8,813 nucleotides of DNA from NCBI GenBank assembly GCA_050747865.1, contig JBOGJI010000118.1:1-8813 (forward strand), read 5' to 3'. Of this stretch, positions 1 to 7,049 are shown piece after piece. Under the pieces are notes generated by a model. It searched no databases. It was not told where the DNA came from and saw only the letters and a program-made list of their open reading frames with translations. The translations under genes and the position numbers were made by a program. Source of the DNA: JBOGJI01 sp050747865. Lineage in GTDB: Bacteria; Acidobacteriota; Thermoanaerobaculia; Multivoradales; JAHEKO01. Every line of letters begins with the position of its first letter. Position 1 is the first letter of the stretch.

Positions 1-39
1 CCCGACGAGGGGGGCCGGCAACACCTTGACGATCTGCAT
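1..39 (-). CDS. Possible 5' end of a gene running off the left edge
   Basis: Reading leftwards from 39 there is an ATG followed by twelve open codons to the edge (MQIVKVLPAPLVG). An AGGTGG motif at 45-50 lies 5 nt upstream and would serve as a ribosome binding site. Thirteen residues are too few to name a family. The frame has the orientation of the main gene train, but it lies beyond the convergent antitoxin relic and so would be a separate transcription unit. It could equally be a chance open frame in GC-rich DNA. Confidence 0.35.
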   Translation of the reverse strand, partial: MQIVKVLPAPLVG

Positions 40-152
40 GGAAGCCACCTGCCGCGACCGCGACTCAGGACGCGGCTGCCCTATGATGTCTTGCATACGA
101 CCGAGAAGCCCCTGGCGCGCGACCCACGGGAGATTCATTCACAGGCTCTAAG

Positions 153-374
153 CTGTCCAGTCGCGAGTTCGATCAGGATACCGGGCGCGCCAAGAGGGCG
201 GCGAGGAAAGGGCCGGTCCTCATCACGGACCGTGGCCGACCGACGCACGTGCTGCTGACGTTCAAGGAGTATCAGAGCCTTGCCGGCAGCCCGGGCGGCA
301 TCATCGACATGCTGGGACTGCCACCGGGCGTCGAGGACGTGGAGCTGGAGATTCCCGCCGCAGAAGATCAATAG
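153..374 (+). pseudogene. Phd/YefM-type antitoxin remnant without a start codon
   Basis: The frame ending at the TAG at 372-374 reads SSREFDQDTGRAKRAA, then a GPVLITDRGRPTHVLLT segment and KEYQSLAG. This is the characteristic N-terminal DNA-binding half of Phd/YefM (prevent-host-death) antitoxins. An acidic tail ending in EIPAAEDQ follows, as expected for the toxin-binding part. In-frame codons run back to a TGA at 84-86, but no ATG, GTG or TTG occurs between that stop and the homologous part. The nearest conceivable initiator is CTG at 153. A GGGAG at 128-132 could be the old ribosome binding site, now out of register with any start, which suggests a 5' indel or substitution. Family members normally precede a PIN-domain (VapC-like) or RelE-like toxin gene. 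Here the next gene is the convergent GGT-family gene 27 nt away, so the toxin is absent. An intact gene with a non-standard start cannot be excluded. Confidence 0.65.
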
Positions 375-401
375 GCGCTCGGCGGTCACGATGCCGGGCC
401 G

Positions 402-2279
402 TCACCAGCCGATGCCGTAGTCCTCGCCGTAGTCGCTGGAGCCGCCCCAGAAGGTGCCGTGCTCGTGGTCGATGAGGATGGCGTTGATGGGGCCGGAGGT
501 GCGGTCGTGGACCTCGACGTCGTAGCCCATCTCGGTGAGCTGGTCGCGGACCCAGGGCGGCGTGGCGGCGTGGACGACCAGGCGGCCGGGCTCGGACTCG
601 TGGTCGCCGAAGGAGCTGCGCATCTGGTAGCTGTTGATGTTCGGGGCTTCGGCGGCCTCCTGCACGTTCATGCCGAACTCGACGACGTTCAAGAAGAACT
701 GGAGCAGGTTCTGGTCCTGGGTGTCGCCGCCCTGGACGGCGAAGGCGAGCCAGGGCTTGCCGTCTTTCGCCGCCAGTGACGGGGTCAGGGTGACGCGCGG
801 GCGCTTGCCCGGCTCCACCACGTTGTACGGATTCTCCGCCGGGTCGAGCACGAAGCTCTGCATGCGCTGGGACAGGCCGATGCCGGTGGAGCCGGCGATG
901 TAGGCCGGAACCCAGGCGCCGCTGGGGGTGGCCGAGACGACCCAGCCGTCGGCGTCGGCGGTGAGGATGGTGGTGGTGCCCTTCTGGAAGGCCTCGTCGT
1001 GCGGCACGAATGTCTGAACGGATTCGGCCTCCTCCTCGGCGTCCTGCTCGGTCCCCCAGCGGGCGAGCAGGTCGCGGAACGGATTCTCCCCGCCCTGGAA
1101 CGGGTAGGGGTCTCCCGGTCGCCCGCCGGGGTCGTTCTTCTCCCAGTCGATCTGCTCCCGTCGCGCCGCGGCGTACTCCTTCGACAGCAGGCCGCGGATC
1201 GGCTCCTCCGGCGGGAAGGCCGGGTCGCCGTAGTAGAAGTCGCGATCGGCGAAGGCCAGGTTCATCGCCTGGTAGAGGGCGTGGATGTAGCGGGCGCTGT
1301 TGAGGCCCATGCCCTCGAGGTCCAGGGGCTCGAGGATGTTGAGCACCTGGAGCAGGGCCGGCCCCTGGGTCCAGTGGGTGAGCTTGTAAACGTCGATGCC
1401 CTTGTAGGTCGTGTGGGCGGGCTCTTCGAGCTCGACCCGCCAGCGGTCCAGGTCCTCGAGGGTGATGAGTCCTCCGTCCCGGCGCATCGCCCGCACCAGC
1501 TCGGCGGCGATGTCGCCGCGGTAGAAGCGGTCGTAGGCGGCCTGGATCGCCTCGTCGCGAGTCTTGCCGGCGTCCAGAGCCTCCCGCTCGGCCTCCACCA
1601 GCTTGCGCAGCGTCGCGGCGAGGTCGGGCTGGCGGAAGAGCTGGCCGGGCTCCGGGAGTCGGGGATCGTCGCGGCCACCGTTCGGGAGGAAGACGGCGCG
1701 CGACGCCGGCCACTGCTCCAGCACCTCGCGCTCGAACTCGATGCGGCGGATGAGCTGCTCCTCGATGGGGAAACCGTCGGCCATCTGGATGGCGGGCTCC
1801 AGCACCTCCGCCAGCGACAGGCGGCCGTATTCAGCGAGCATCACCAGCAGTCCTCCGGGCGTGCCCGGGGTCGTCGCCGCCAGCGGCCCGTGCTCGGGCG
1901 GATATCGCAAACCCTGATCGCGGAAGAAGTCCGCCGTGGCACCGGCGGGCGCCATGCCGAGGGCGTTGACGCCGATGACCTTGCGGGTCGCGGGGTTCCA
2001 GATCAGCACCTGGGTCTCCCCTCCCCAGCCCAGGGTGTCCCACATGGTGCAGGTGGCGGCGAGCATGGCCGCCGCGGCGTCGACGGCGTTGCCGCCCTTC
2101 TGGAACATCATGGCGCCGGCGGTGGCCGCCAGGGGCTTGCCGGTGATGGCGAGCCAGCGCTGGGCGTGCAGCACCGGCTTGGCGGTGCGAGCGGCGGCCC
2201 GCGGCACGACCGCCACGGTGCCGACGACGAGAGCGACGGCGAACGCCAAGAGACGTCGAGCAGGCAAGTAGCTGTACAT
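402..2279 (-). CDS. Exported gamma-glutamyltransferase-family Ntn-hydrolase (atypical substrate site)
   Basis: The predicted protein has 625 residues and spans the whole GGT family (large then small subunit). Arg8-Arg9, a hydrophobic stretch at about 10-26 and A28-A29-A30 make a Sec-type signal peptide, so it should act outside the cytoplasm. GGT precursors cleave themselves before a threonine that becomes the N-terminal nucleophile; here KGTTTILTADADG places it at about T435. The oxyanion-type GG pair is present (VQGGD, G517-G518). By alignment from memory with E. coli GGT, the glutamate-binding residues are missing: R114 corresponds to L107 (ALGMAP instead of FREMAP), D433 to S475, and S462/S463 to V496/T497. 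It is therefore probably an amidase or peptidase of GGT fold rather than a glutathione transpeptidase. The start at 2279 is chosen over the ATG at 2285 because GGAGG (2286-2290) is 6 nt from the former and touches the latter. It lies 51 nt after the dehydrogenase gene on the same strand, probably the last gene of the train. Confidence 0.88.
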   Translation of the reverse strand: MYSYLPARRLLAFAVALVVGTVAVVPRAAARTAKPVLHAQRWLAITGKPLAATAGAMMFQKGGNAVDAAAAMLAATCTMWDTLGWGGETQVLIWNPATRKVIGVNALGMAPAGATADFFRDQGLRYPPEHGPLAATTPGTPGGLLVMLAEYGRLSLAEVLEPAIQMADGFPIEEQLIRRIEFEREVLEQWPASRAVFLPNGGRDDPRLPEPGQLFRQPDLAATLRKLVEAEREALDAGKTRDEAIQAAYDRFYRGDIAAELVRAMRRDGGLITLEDLDRWRVELEEPAHTTYKGIDVYKLTHWTQGPALLQVLNILEPLDLEGMGLNSARYIHALYQAMNLAFADRDFYYGDPAFPPEEPIRGLLSKEYAAARREQIDWEKNDPGGRPGDPYPFQGGENPFRDLLARWGTEQDAEEEAESVQTFVPHDEAFQKGTTTILTADADGWVVSATPSGAWVPAYIAGSTGIGLSQRMQSFVLDPAENPYNVVEPGKRPRVTLTPSLAAKDGKPWLAFAVQGGDTQDQNLLQFFLNVVEFGMNVQEAAEAPNINSYQMRSSFGDHESEPGRLVVHAATPPWVRDQLTEMGYDVEVHDRTSGPINAILIDHEHGTFWGGSSDYGEDYGIGW

Positions 2280-2285
2280 GGGCAT

Positions 2286-2290
2286 CCTCC
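2286..2290 (-). promoter_or_regulatory. Ribosome binding site of the GGT-family gene
   Basis: GGAGG stands directly against the ATG at 2285 but 6 nt upstream of the in-frame ATG at 2279. The spacing favours the second ATG and shortens the protein by two residues. Confidence 0.6.
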
Positions 2291-2330
2291 GTGTCCCGCG
2301 ATTCTAACGACCCGCTGCAGCTCGGTGGGG

Positions 2331-3344
2331 CTACGCGGCGGCCTTTTCGACCGAACGCACCAGGGCGTCGGTGAGCTCGGTGGTCGAGGCGGTGCCGCCG
2401 ATGTCGCCGGTGCGGATCCCCTGGGCCAGGGTCGTGTCGATGGCGGCCTCGATCCGGTCGGCCACTCCCGCCTGGTCGAGGTGCCGCAGCATGAGCACCG
2501 CGGACTGAATGAGGGCGAGCGGGTTGGCGCGGTCCTGGCCGGCGATGTCGGGCGCCGAACCGTGCACCGCCTCGAAAACCAACATGTCCTCGCCGATGTT
2601 GGCGCCGGGGCAGACGCCCAGCCCGCCCACCAGGCCGGCGGCGAGGTCGGAGACGATGTCGCCGTAGAGGTTCTCAAGCAGCAGCACGTCGTACTCCTCG
2701 GGGCGGATCACGAGCTGCATGCACAAGTTGTCGATGATGCGGTCGTCCGCCTGGATGTCCGGGTGCTCGCGGGAGACCTCGCGGAAGCACTCGAGGAACA
2801 GACCGTCGGAGAGCTTCATGATGTTGGCCTTGTGCACCGCGGTGACGCGCTTGCGCCCGTGCTTCTCGGCGTGATCGAAGGCGAAGCGGGCGATGCGCGT
2901 CGAGGCCACGCGGGTGATGATCTTGAGGCTCTCGACGACGCCCGGCACCACCTCGTGCTCGAGCCCGGAGTAGAGATCCTCAGTGTTCTCGCGCACCACC
3001 ACCAGGTCGACGTCCTGGAAGCGGCTGGGCACGCCGGGCAGCGAGCGCACCGGCCGCAGATTGGCATAGAGATTGAGCGCCTGGCGCAGGCGCACGTTGA
3101 TGGAGCGGAAGCCGGAGCCCACCGGGGTGGTCACCGGACCCTTGAGCGCCACGCGGTTGCGCTGGATCGAGTCCAGCAGCTCGTGCGGCAGCGGCTCGCC
3201 GGCCAGGGCGACGGCCTGCGCCCCCGCCACGTGCGTCTCCCACTCGATCCCGGCCCCCGCCGCATCGAGGACTCGTTGCGTCGCCCGGGTCACCTCGGGA
3301 CCGATGCCGTCGCCGGGGATGAGCGTCACCGTCCGGGTCGTCAT
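2331..3344 (-). CDS. NAD-dependent isocitrate dehydrogenase
   Basis: This 337-residue beta-decarboxylating dehydrogenase would oxidise isocitrate to 2-oxoglutarate and CO2 in the TCA cycle. It starts with LIPGDGIGPEV and carries the family residues R87, R97, R118, Y125, K172, D205, D229 and D233. S81 and N83 in RSINVRLRQALNLYANLRP are the isocitrate-type pair; 3-isopropylmalate dehydrogenases have a different sequence there. In the cofactor loop, HGSAPDI (261-267) has Asp-Ile where NADP enzymes have Lys-Tyr, which indicates NAD. Its length matches the short NAD-type and eukaryotic-subunit-like enzymes rather than the E. coli NADP enzyme of about 416 residues. Its ATG overlaps the stop of the preceding gene as ATGA, and no strong ribosome binding site is visible, so translation is probably coupled. 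Homoisocitrate or tartrate dehydrogenase are less likely alternatives. Confidence 0.88.
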   Translation of the reverse strand: MTTRTVTLIPGDGIGPEVTRATQRVLDAAGAGIEWETHVAGAQAVALAGEPLPHELLDSIQRNRVALKGPVTTPVGSGFRSINVRLRQALNLYANLRPVRSLPGVPSRFQDVDLVVVRENTEDLYSGLEHEVVPGVVESLKIITRVASTRIARFAFDHAEKHGRKRVTAVHKANIMKLSDGLFLECFREVSREHPDIQADDRIIDNLCMQLVIRPEEYDVLLLENLYGDIVSDLAAGLVGGLGVCPGANIGEDMLVFEAVHGSAPDIAGQDRANPLALIQSAVLMLRHLDQAGVADRIEAAIDTTLAQGIRTGDIGGTASTTELTDALVRSVEKAAA

Positions 3345-4429
3345 AAGGCGGCCCACTCTAGCAGCCCTTCGCCGACGAAGATCTCGTTCAGGGCGCGCAC
3401 CGCGGGCCCGTCGACGAAGTCGAACGCCAGATCGCCTCTGCCCAGGCGCCCGTCTCCCTGGTCGCGATAGAGGATGACCACCCGGCCGCCGGCCCGCACC
3501 AGATCGCCGGGCTCCACCCCCTCCTCCCCCCACGGCGGCCCGGCCTCTGGGTCGACGGTCTCCCACGCCAGCTCCTCCCACCGCCGGTCGGCGTCGCCCA
3601 GGGTAGCGGCGAGAACCTGCGCGCGCCGGAACGCCAAACCCTGCTCCAGCAGCCGCGCCAAGGCCGGCGGCAGCGGCGAGCCCTCCGCCGGCTCGATCTG
3701 CGGTAGCCCGAAGACGCGGGAGGCCGCGGCGAGCCGGCCCGGCAGGGTCACCTCCACGCGCGCCACGGGATCGGAGCCGGTGGCCAGCGCCTCGCCCCCG
3801 GGCGAGGCGAGACGCTGCCGGGCGCGGATCTCGCTTTCCGGCCCGTAGAGCAGCACGCGCACCTGGTAGGCGGCGGTGCCGAAGGGGAAGGGTCCGTGCG
3901 CGTCGCGCCCGCGGGCCAGGCGCTCGCTGGTCGGCTCGACGCTGCCCGGCACCGACCACGCCTGCGGCCAGTCGGCGCGAAAGATCTCCTGGAAGCGAAC
4001 CGCGCCAATCGCTTCTCGGTCGCCGCCGGCGACGAACGGCGGCACGCCCTCGACACCAAACCAGAGCACCCGTGCCTCCAGCGAGCGGTCCCAGGGCCGG
4101 ACCCGCTCCGCCGGCACGGGCTCGCCATCGATCTCGAGCGCCGGCGCCTCGGTGTAGTACAGCGCCTCGCCTCCCCGGCGCACGGCTTCGATTACGGCGT
4201 GCAGCCGGAACCCCATACCGCTGGTCAGCTCCAGGTCCCCGGTCCGCGCCACGCCCTCGCCGTCCACCTCGATCGCGACGAAGGCCCTCACCGGCTCCGG
4301 CGCCAACGTCTCCCGCGCCCGCGGAACCACCAGGACCGCAACTACCGCCGCAAACAGCACCCCCGCCGCGATCCACACGAGCCGCTGACTGTCCTTATCC
4401 ACGATGGAACGATACCCCGGCCGCGGCAT
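3341..4429 (-). CDS. Unrecognised membrane-anchored protein between rnhB and isocitrate dehydrogenase
   Basis: I do not recognise this 362-residue protein. A single hydrophobic segment lies at about residues 18-36 (LVWIAAGVLFAAVVAVLVV), after a short charged N-terminus and before basic residues. A signal anchor with the remaining 320 or so residues outside the cytoplasm is likely, though the reverse topology is possible. The outer part is rich in beta-type and acidic or proline segments, with no cysteine and no obvious catalytic motif. A glycine/aspartate-rich patch near the C-terminus (about 307-338: GDLVRAGGRVVILYRDQGDG, then GRGDLAFDF) looks like a compact beta fold. The ATG shares one base with the rnhB stop (TAATG), and its own TGA overlaps the next ATG (ATGA), so it is embedded in the operon and very probably expressed. 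Codon usage resembles that of its neighbours. Confidence 0.8.
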   Translation of the reverse strand: MPRPGYRSIVDKDSQRLVWIAAGVLFAAVVAVLVVPRARETLAPEPVRAFVAIEVDGEGVARTGDLELTSGMGFRLHAVIEAVRRGGEALYYTEAPALEIDGEPVPAERVRPWDRSLEARVLWFGVEGVPPFVAGGDREAIGAVRFQEIFRADWPQAWSVPGSVEPTSERLARGRDAHGPFPFGTAAYQVRVLLYGPESEIRARQRLASPGGEALATGSDPVARVEVTLPGRLAAASRVFGLPQIEPAEGSPLPPALARLLEQGLAFRRAQVLAATLGDADRRWEELAWETVDPEAGPPWGEEGVEPGDLVRAGGRVVILYRDQGDGRLGRGDLAFDFVDGPAVRALNEIFVGEGLLEWAAL

Positions 4430-5013
4430 TACCGTGGGATCACTCCGCGGAAGCTCAGGCGATGCTCCGGCGAAGGCCCGAAGGCCGCGATCGCGGCGCG
4501 ATGGGAAGCCGACCCGTAGCCCTTGTGCTCGGCGAACCCATACTGCGGGTAACGACGATCGAGCTCGATCATCAAGCGATCCCGCTCCTGCTTGGCCAGG
4601 ATCGAGGCCGCCGCCACCGCGTAGCTCAGGCGATCTCCCTTCACCAGGGCGAGGCAGGGCAGCCCCGCCTCCGGCAGCGCCACGGCGTCGACGATGGCGA
4701 CCCGCGGCCGTACGCTCAGCCCCGCGAGCGCCTGCAACATGGCGAGACGGGTGGCACGCAGGATGTTGCCTCCGTCGATGGTCTCAGGCGGGATGGCGGC
4801 GATCGACCAGGCCAGCGCGGTCACGCGAATGCGCTCCGCCAGGATCTCGCGGCGCTCGGCCGAAACGTCCTTGCTGTCCTCGACACCGGGGACGCGGCGG
4901 CGCGGATCGGGAATCACCGCGGCAGCGACCACCGGTCCGGCGAGGCAGCCGCGGCCGGCCTCGTCGATTCCCGCGACCGGGCCGACGCCGGAGCGCTCCA
5001 GCCCCTCCTCCAA
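4429..5013 (-). CDS. rnhB: Ribonuclease HII
   Basis: RNase HII cuts RNA in RNA-DNA hybrids, including single ribonucleotides misincorporated into DNA. The 194-residue protein opens with the family signature AGIDEAGRGCLAGPVV. The four metal-binding acidic residues are visible: D17 and E18 in the signature, D109 in AIVDAV and D127 in LVKGDRLS. The block SYAVAAASILAKQERD and the C-terminal GYGSASHRAAIAAFGPSPEHR are also typical. No ATG or GTG exists in frame between the rplS stop and the signature. The only standard initiator is TTG at 5013, which gives a normal N-terminal length. Upstream in-frame codons still look protein-like but offer only non-standard starts. It lies 59 nt after rplS and shares one base with the next gene. 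Its position after rplS matches the usual bacterial order. Confidence 0.93.
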   Translation of the reverse strand: MEEGLERSGVGPVAGIDEAGRGCLAGPVVAAAVIPDPRRRVPGVEDSKDVSAERREILAERIRVTALAWSIAAIPPETIDGGNILRATRLAMLQALAGLSVRPRVAIVDAVALPEAGLPCLALVKGDRLSYAVAAASILAKQERDRLMIELDRRYPQYGFAEHKGYGSASHRAAIAAFGPSPEHRLSFRGVIPR

Positions 5014-5072
5014 GCCCGCGAGCCACGAGAGCCGCAGCGACTCGGCAAGGAGCTGGGCGATGGTGGGGATGT

Positions 5073-5423
5073 CTACGCCTCGTGGCGCCGTTCGGGGATG
5101 CGGGCCGCCTTGCCGCGCAGGTTCCGCAGATAGTAGAGCTTGGCGCGACGGACGCGCCCGTGGCGCGTCACCTCGATGCGGTCCAGCACCGGCGAGTGGA
5201 GGGGGAAGATGCGCTCCACGCCCACACCGCTGGAGATCTTGCGTACCGTGAAGGTCTCCCGGGTGCCGTCGCCGCGGCGGGCGATGACCACACCCTGGTA
5301 GACCTGGATGCGCTGCTTGTTGCCTTCCGTCACCCGAACGTGCACGCGCACGGTATCGCCGGGCCGGAACTCCGGCACGTCGGTGCGCAGCGATTCCTTT
5401 TCGATCTCACGCAGGTCAACCAT
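5073..5423 (-). CDS. rplS: 50S ribosomal protein L19
   Basis: L19 is a large-subunit protein located at the 30S-50S interface. The 116-residue product has the expected size and the family features: FRPGDTVRVHVRVTEGNKQR near residue 20, then VYQGVVIARRGDG, an SGVGVERIFPLHSP block at about 65-78, and the basic C-terminal RHGRVRRAKLYYLRNLRGKAARI. Two in-frame ATGs exist. The one at 5423 is chosen because AGAGG (5431-5435) lies 7 nt away, whereas it abuts the ATG at 5429. The start overlaps the trmD stop by 8 nt, so the two are probably translated in coupled fashion; trmD-rplS adjacency is conserved across bacteria. Confidence 0.96.
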   Translation of the reverse strand: MVDLREIEKESLRTDVPEFRPGDTVRVHVRVTEGNKQRIQVYQGVVIARRGDGTRETFTVRKISSGVGVERIFPLHSPVLDRIEVTRHGRVRRAKLYYLRNLRGKAARIPERRHEA

Positions 5424-6267
5424 CTGCATTCCTCTCTCGAGCTTCGTCTCGCTTCGGAGCCGGCCGCGGGCCGTAAGAAGCCACATTATCGGATGTTTTG
5501 CCGCGCCGCGCAAGCCGTGCAGCGGCGGCGCCCAGGTCACCGCCTTTGGCCGCGAGGTCCTCGAGGACACGGCGCAGGTCGTCGTCCGGCTCGGCTTCGG
5601 CGAGCAGATCGGGGCGGCGCTCCAGCGTCCGCCTCACCCCCTCACGCCGCCGCCAGCGCTCGATCGCCGCGTGGTCGCCGGAGAGCAGGACCTCGGGCAC
5701 CTCCAGCCCCTCGACCACGCGCGGGCGGGTGTAGTGCGGGAAGTCGAGCAGCCCCTCGCGGAAGCTGTCCTGCTCGACGGAGCTCGCCAGCCCCACCACT
5801 CCCGGGATCTGGCGCGAGATCGCCTCGATGAGCACCATCGCCGGCACCTCGCCCCCCGCCAGCACGTAGTCGCCGATCGAGATCTCCTCGTCGACGACCA
5901 GCTCGCGAACCCGCTCGTCCACCCCCTCGTAGCGGCCGCAGAGGAGGAGCAGCTCCTCGCGCCCCGCCAGCTCGCGGACCCCGGCGTCGGTCAGCCGCGT
6001 CCCCTGGGGCGACAGCAGCACCCGCCAGGGCGACCGCCCCTCGGACAGGGAGCGGACGGCGCGCAGCCAGGGCTCGGCCTTCATCACCATGCCGCCGCCG
6101 CCGCCGTAGGGCTCGTCATCGACGACGCGGTGGCGGTCGGTGGTGAAATCGCGCAGATCGCGCACCTCGACGGTGAGCAGGGCCTCCTCCAGCGCCTTCC
6201 CCACCAGGGACGCCCGCAGGAAGCCATGCAGGATCTCGGGGAAGATGGTTACGACGGTGACGCGCAC
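5416..6267 (-). CDS. trmD: tRNA (guanine-37-N1)-methyltransferase
   Basis: TrmD uses S-adenosylmethionine to methylate G37 next to the anticodon, which prevents +1 frameshifting. The 283-residue protein shows the SPOUT-class trefoil-knot blocks in order: VTIFPEIL at the start, DEPYGGGGGMVMK (51-63), SPQGTRLTD (86-94), LLLCGRYEGVDERV (107-120), EISIGDYVLAGGEVPAM (128-144) and DSFREGLLDFPHYTRP (167-182). The proposed catalytic aspartate corresponds to D167 and the partner arginine to R152. The start is a GTG at 6267 inside rimM (19-nt overlap), with no clear ribosome binding site. The protein is longer than the usual 230-255 residues because of a charged Ala/Arg/Asp-rich tail after about residue 245. 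The tail may be a lineage-specific extension. Confidence 0.96.
   Translation of the reverse strand: MRVTVVTIFPEILHGFLRASLVGKALEEALLTVEVRDLRDFTTDRHRVVDDEPYGGGGGMVMKAEPWLRAVRSLSEGRSPWRVLLSPQGTRLTDAGVRELAGREELLLLCGRYEGVDERVRELVVDEEISIGDYVLAGGEVPAMVLIEAISRQIPGVVGLASSVEQDSFREGLLDFPHYTRPRVVEGLEVPEVLLSGDHAAIERWRRREGVRRTLERRPDLLAEAEPDDDLRRVLEDLAAKGGDLGAAAARLARRGKTSDNVASYGPRPAPKRDEARERNADG
5431..5435 (-). promoter_or_regulatory. Ribosome binding site of rplS
   Basis: AGAGG lies 7 nt before the ATG at 5423 and inside the trmD coding region. It decides between two possible starts and would allow rplS to be translated at a higher rate than trmD, as ribosomal protein stoichiometry requires. Confidence 0.55.
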
Positions 6268-6812
6268 GCTTCGAGAAACCCCTCGGGCAGCTCCAGCTCG
6301 ATACGACTCTCATCGGTGTCGACCCTGGTCACCAGCGTACGGACGAACGGGACGAGGACTTCCCTCTCGCCGTTGGATACACGCAACAGCAGGCCGCCTC
6401 CGTCCTCGACGACGTCCACGACCCGGCCGAGGTCGCCGCTCCCGCCATCCAGGCAGCGGCAGCCGACCAGCTCGAATGGATACCAGTGATCGGCCGGCGC
6501 CGGCGGCACCTCCTGCCGCGGCACCTCGAGGAATGCCCCCGACAGCACCTGCGCCTCGTCCCGGTCGCGCAGCTCCTCGAAGCTCAGGATGAGACCCCGA
6601 GTGTGGGTACGGGCCGAGCGAACGGTCAGCGGACGCCGCCCTCCCTCCGCGCCGCCGATCCACAGGCGAGCGCCGACGCGAAAACGCGTCTCGACGTCGC
6701 TCAAGACCTCGACCAGCACCTCACCGCGGACCCCGTGGGGCCGGCGGATGCGGGCTACGTCGACGGTTTCGGGCGCAGACCGGGGGTCAGTCGTCGAGGA
6801 TCTTGAACTCAT
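6249..6812 (-). CDS. rimM: 16S rRNA processing / 30S maturation factor RimM
   Basis: RimM helps assemble the 30S subunit head and binds ribosomal protein S19. The 187-residue product has the two expected domains. The N-terminal barrel spans about residues 17-97, with the signature RIRRPHGVRGEVLVE and a following ETRF. A PRC-barrel spans about 108-180, beginning HWYPFELVGCRCLD and containing LGRVVDVVEDG and EVLVPFV. The ATG at 6812 lies inside khpA (26-nt overlap), and the first 15 residues are a disordered-looking Ser/Thr-rich leader. No better start with a ribosome binding site was seen. The 3' end overlaps trmD by 19 nt. rimM-trmD pairing is conserved in many bacteria. Confidence 0.95.
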   Translation of the reverse strand: MSSRSSTTDPRSAPETVDVARIRRPHGVRGEVLVEVLSDVETRFRVGARLWIGGAEGGRRPLTVRSARTHTRGLILSFEELRDRDEAQVLSGAFLEVPRQEVPPAPADHWYPFELVGCRCLDGGSGDLGRVVDVVEDGGGLLLRVSNGEREVLVPFVRTLVTRVDTDESRIELELPEGFLEACASPS

Positions 6813-7044
6813 AGCGGCCGCCCGTCTCCGAGGCTCGCGCCTCGAGCACGGTCCGCAGGGCTTGCGCCGTGCGGCCCTGCCGGCCGATGACCTGTCCCAG
6901 ATCCTCCTCCGCGACCCGCAGCTCGAAGACCCAGGCGCGGGGGCCTTCCACGTCCACGAGCTCCACCTCTTCCGGGTGGTCGACCATGCCGCGGATCAGC
7001 GCCAGCAGCTGGTCTCGAATCTCGCTGGTGACGGATGTGGGCAC
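6787..7044 (-). CDS. khpA: KH-domain RNA-binding protein KhpA
   Basis: This 85-residue protein is essentially one KH domain. KhpA-type proteins bind RNA in the cytoplasm and often pair with KhpB (Jag/EloR), affecting small RNAs, cell division and envelope synthesis. The sequence ELRVAEEDLGQVIGRQGRTAQALR holds the KH GxxG loop at G54-G57 (GRQG). The preceding DHPEEVELVDVEG segment is also typical. The start is a GTG at 7044, 5 nt after the rpsP stop, with only a weak ribosome binding site, so coupling with rpsP is likely. The order rpsP-khpA-rimM is common. The open frame continues far upstream across rpsP and ffh, but that is an artefact of GC-rich DNA. Confidence 0.93.
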   Translation of the reverse strand: MPTSVTSEIRDQLLALIRGMVDHPEEVELVDVEGPRAWVFELRVAEEDLGQVIGRQGRTAQALRTVLEARASETGGRYEFKILDD

Positions 7045-7049
7045 GGAGC

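Noticed and set aside
83..151. Short plus-strand ATG frame of 22 codons upstream of the antitoxin relic
   Set aside because: It is out of frame with the antitoxin, has no recognisable sequence and no ribosome binding site.
135..389. Minus-strand 84-codon frame across the antitoxin region
   Set aside because: It is antisense to a recognisable Phd/YefM sequence and its product has no family features.
999..3470. Long plus-strand open frame of over 800 codons across the GGT-family and dehydrogenase genes
   Set aside because: It is antisense to two clearly homologous genes, its product is low-complexity (Gly/Arg/Ala/Leu/Val-rich) and matches no family; such shadows are expected in GC-rich DNA.
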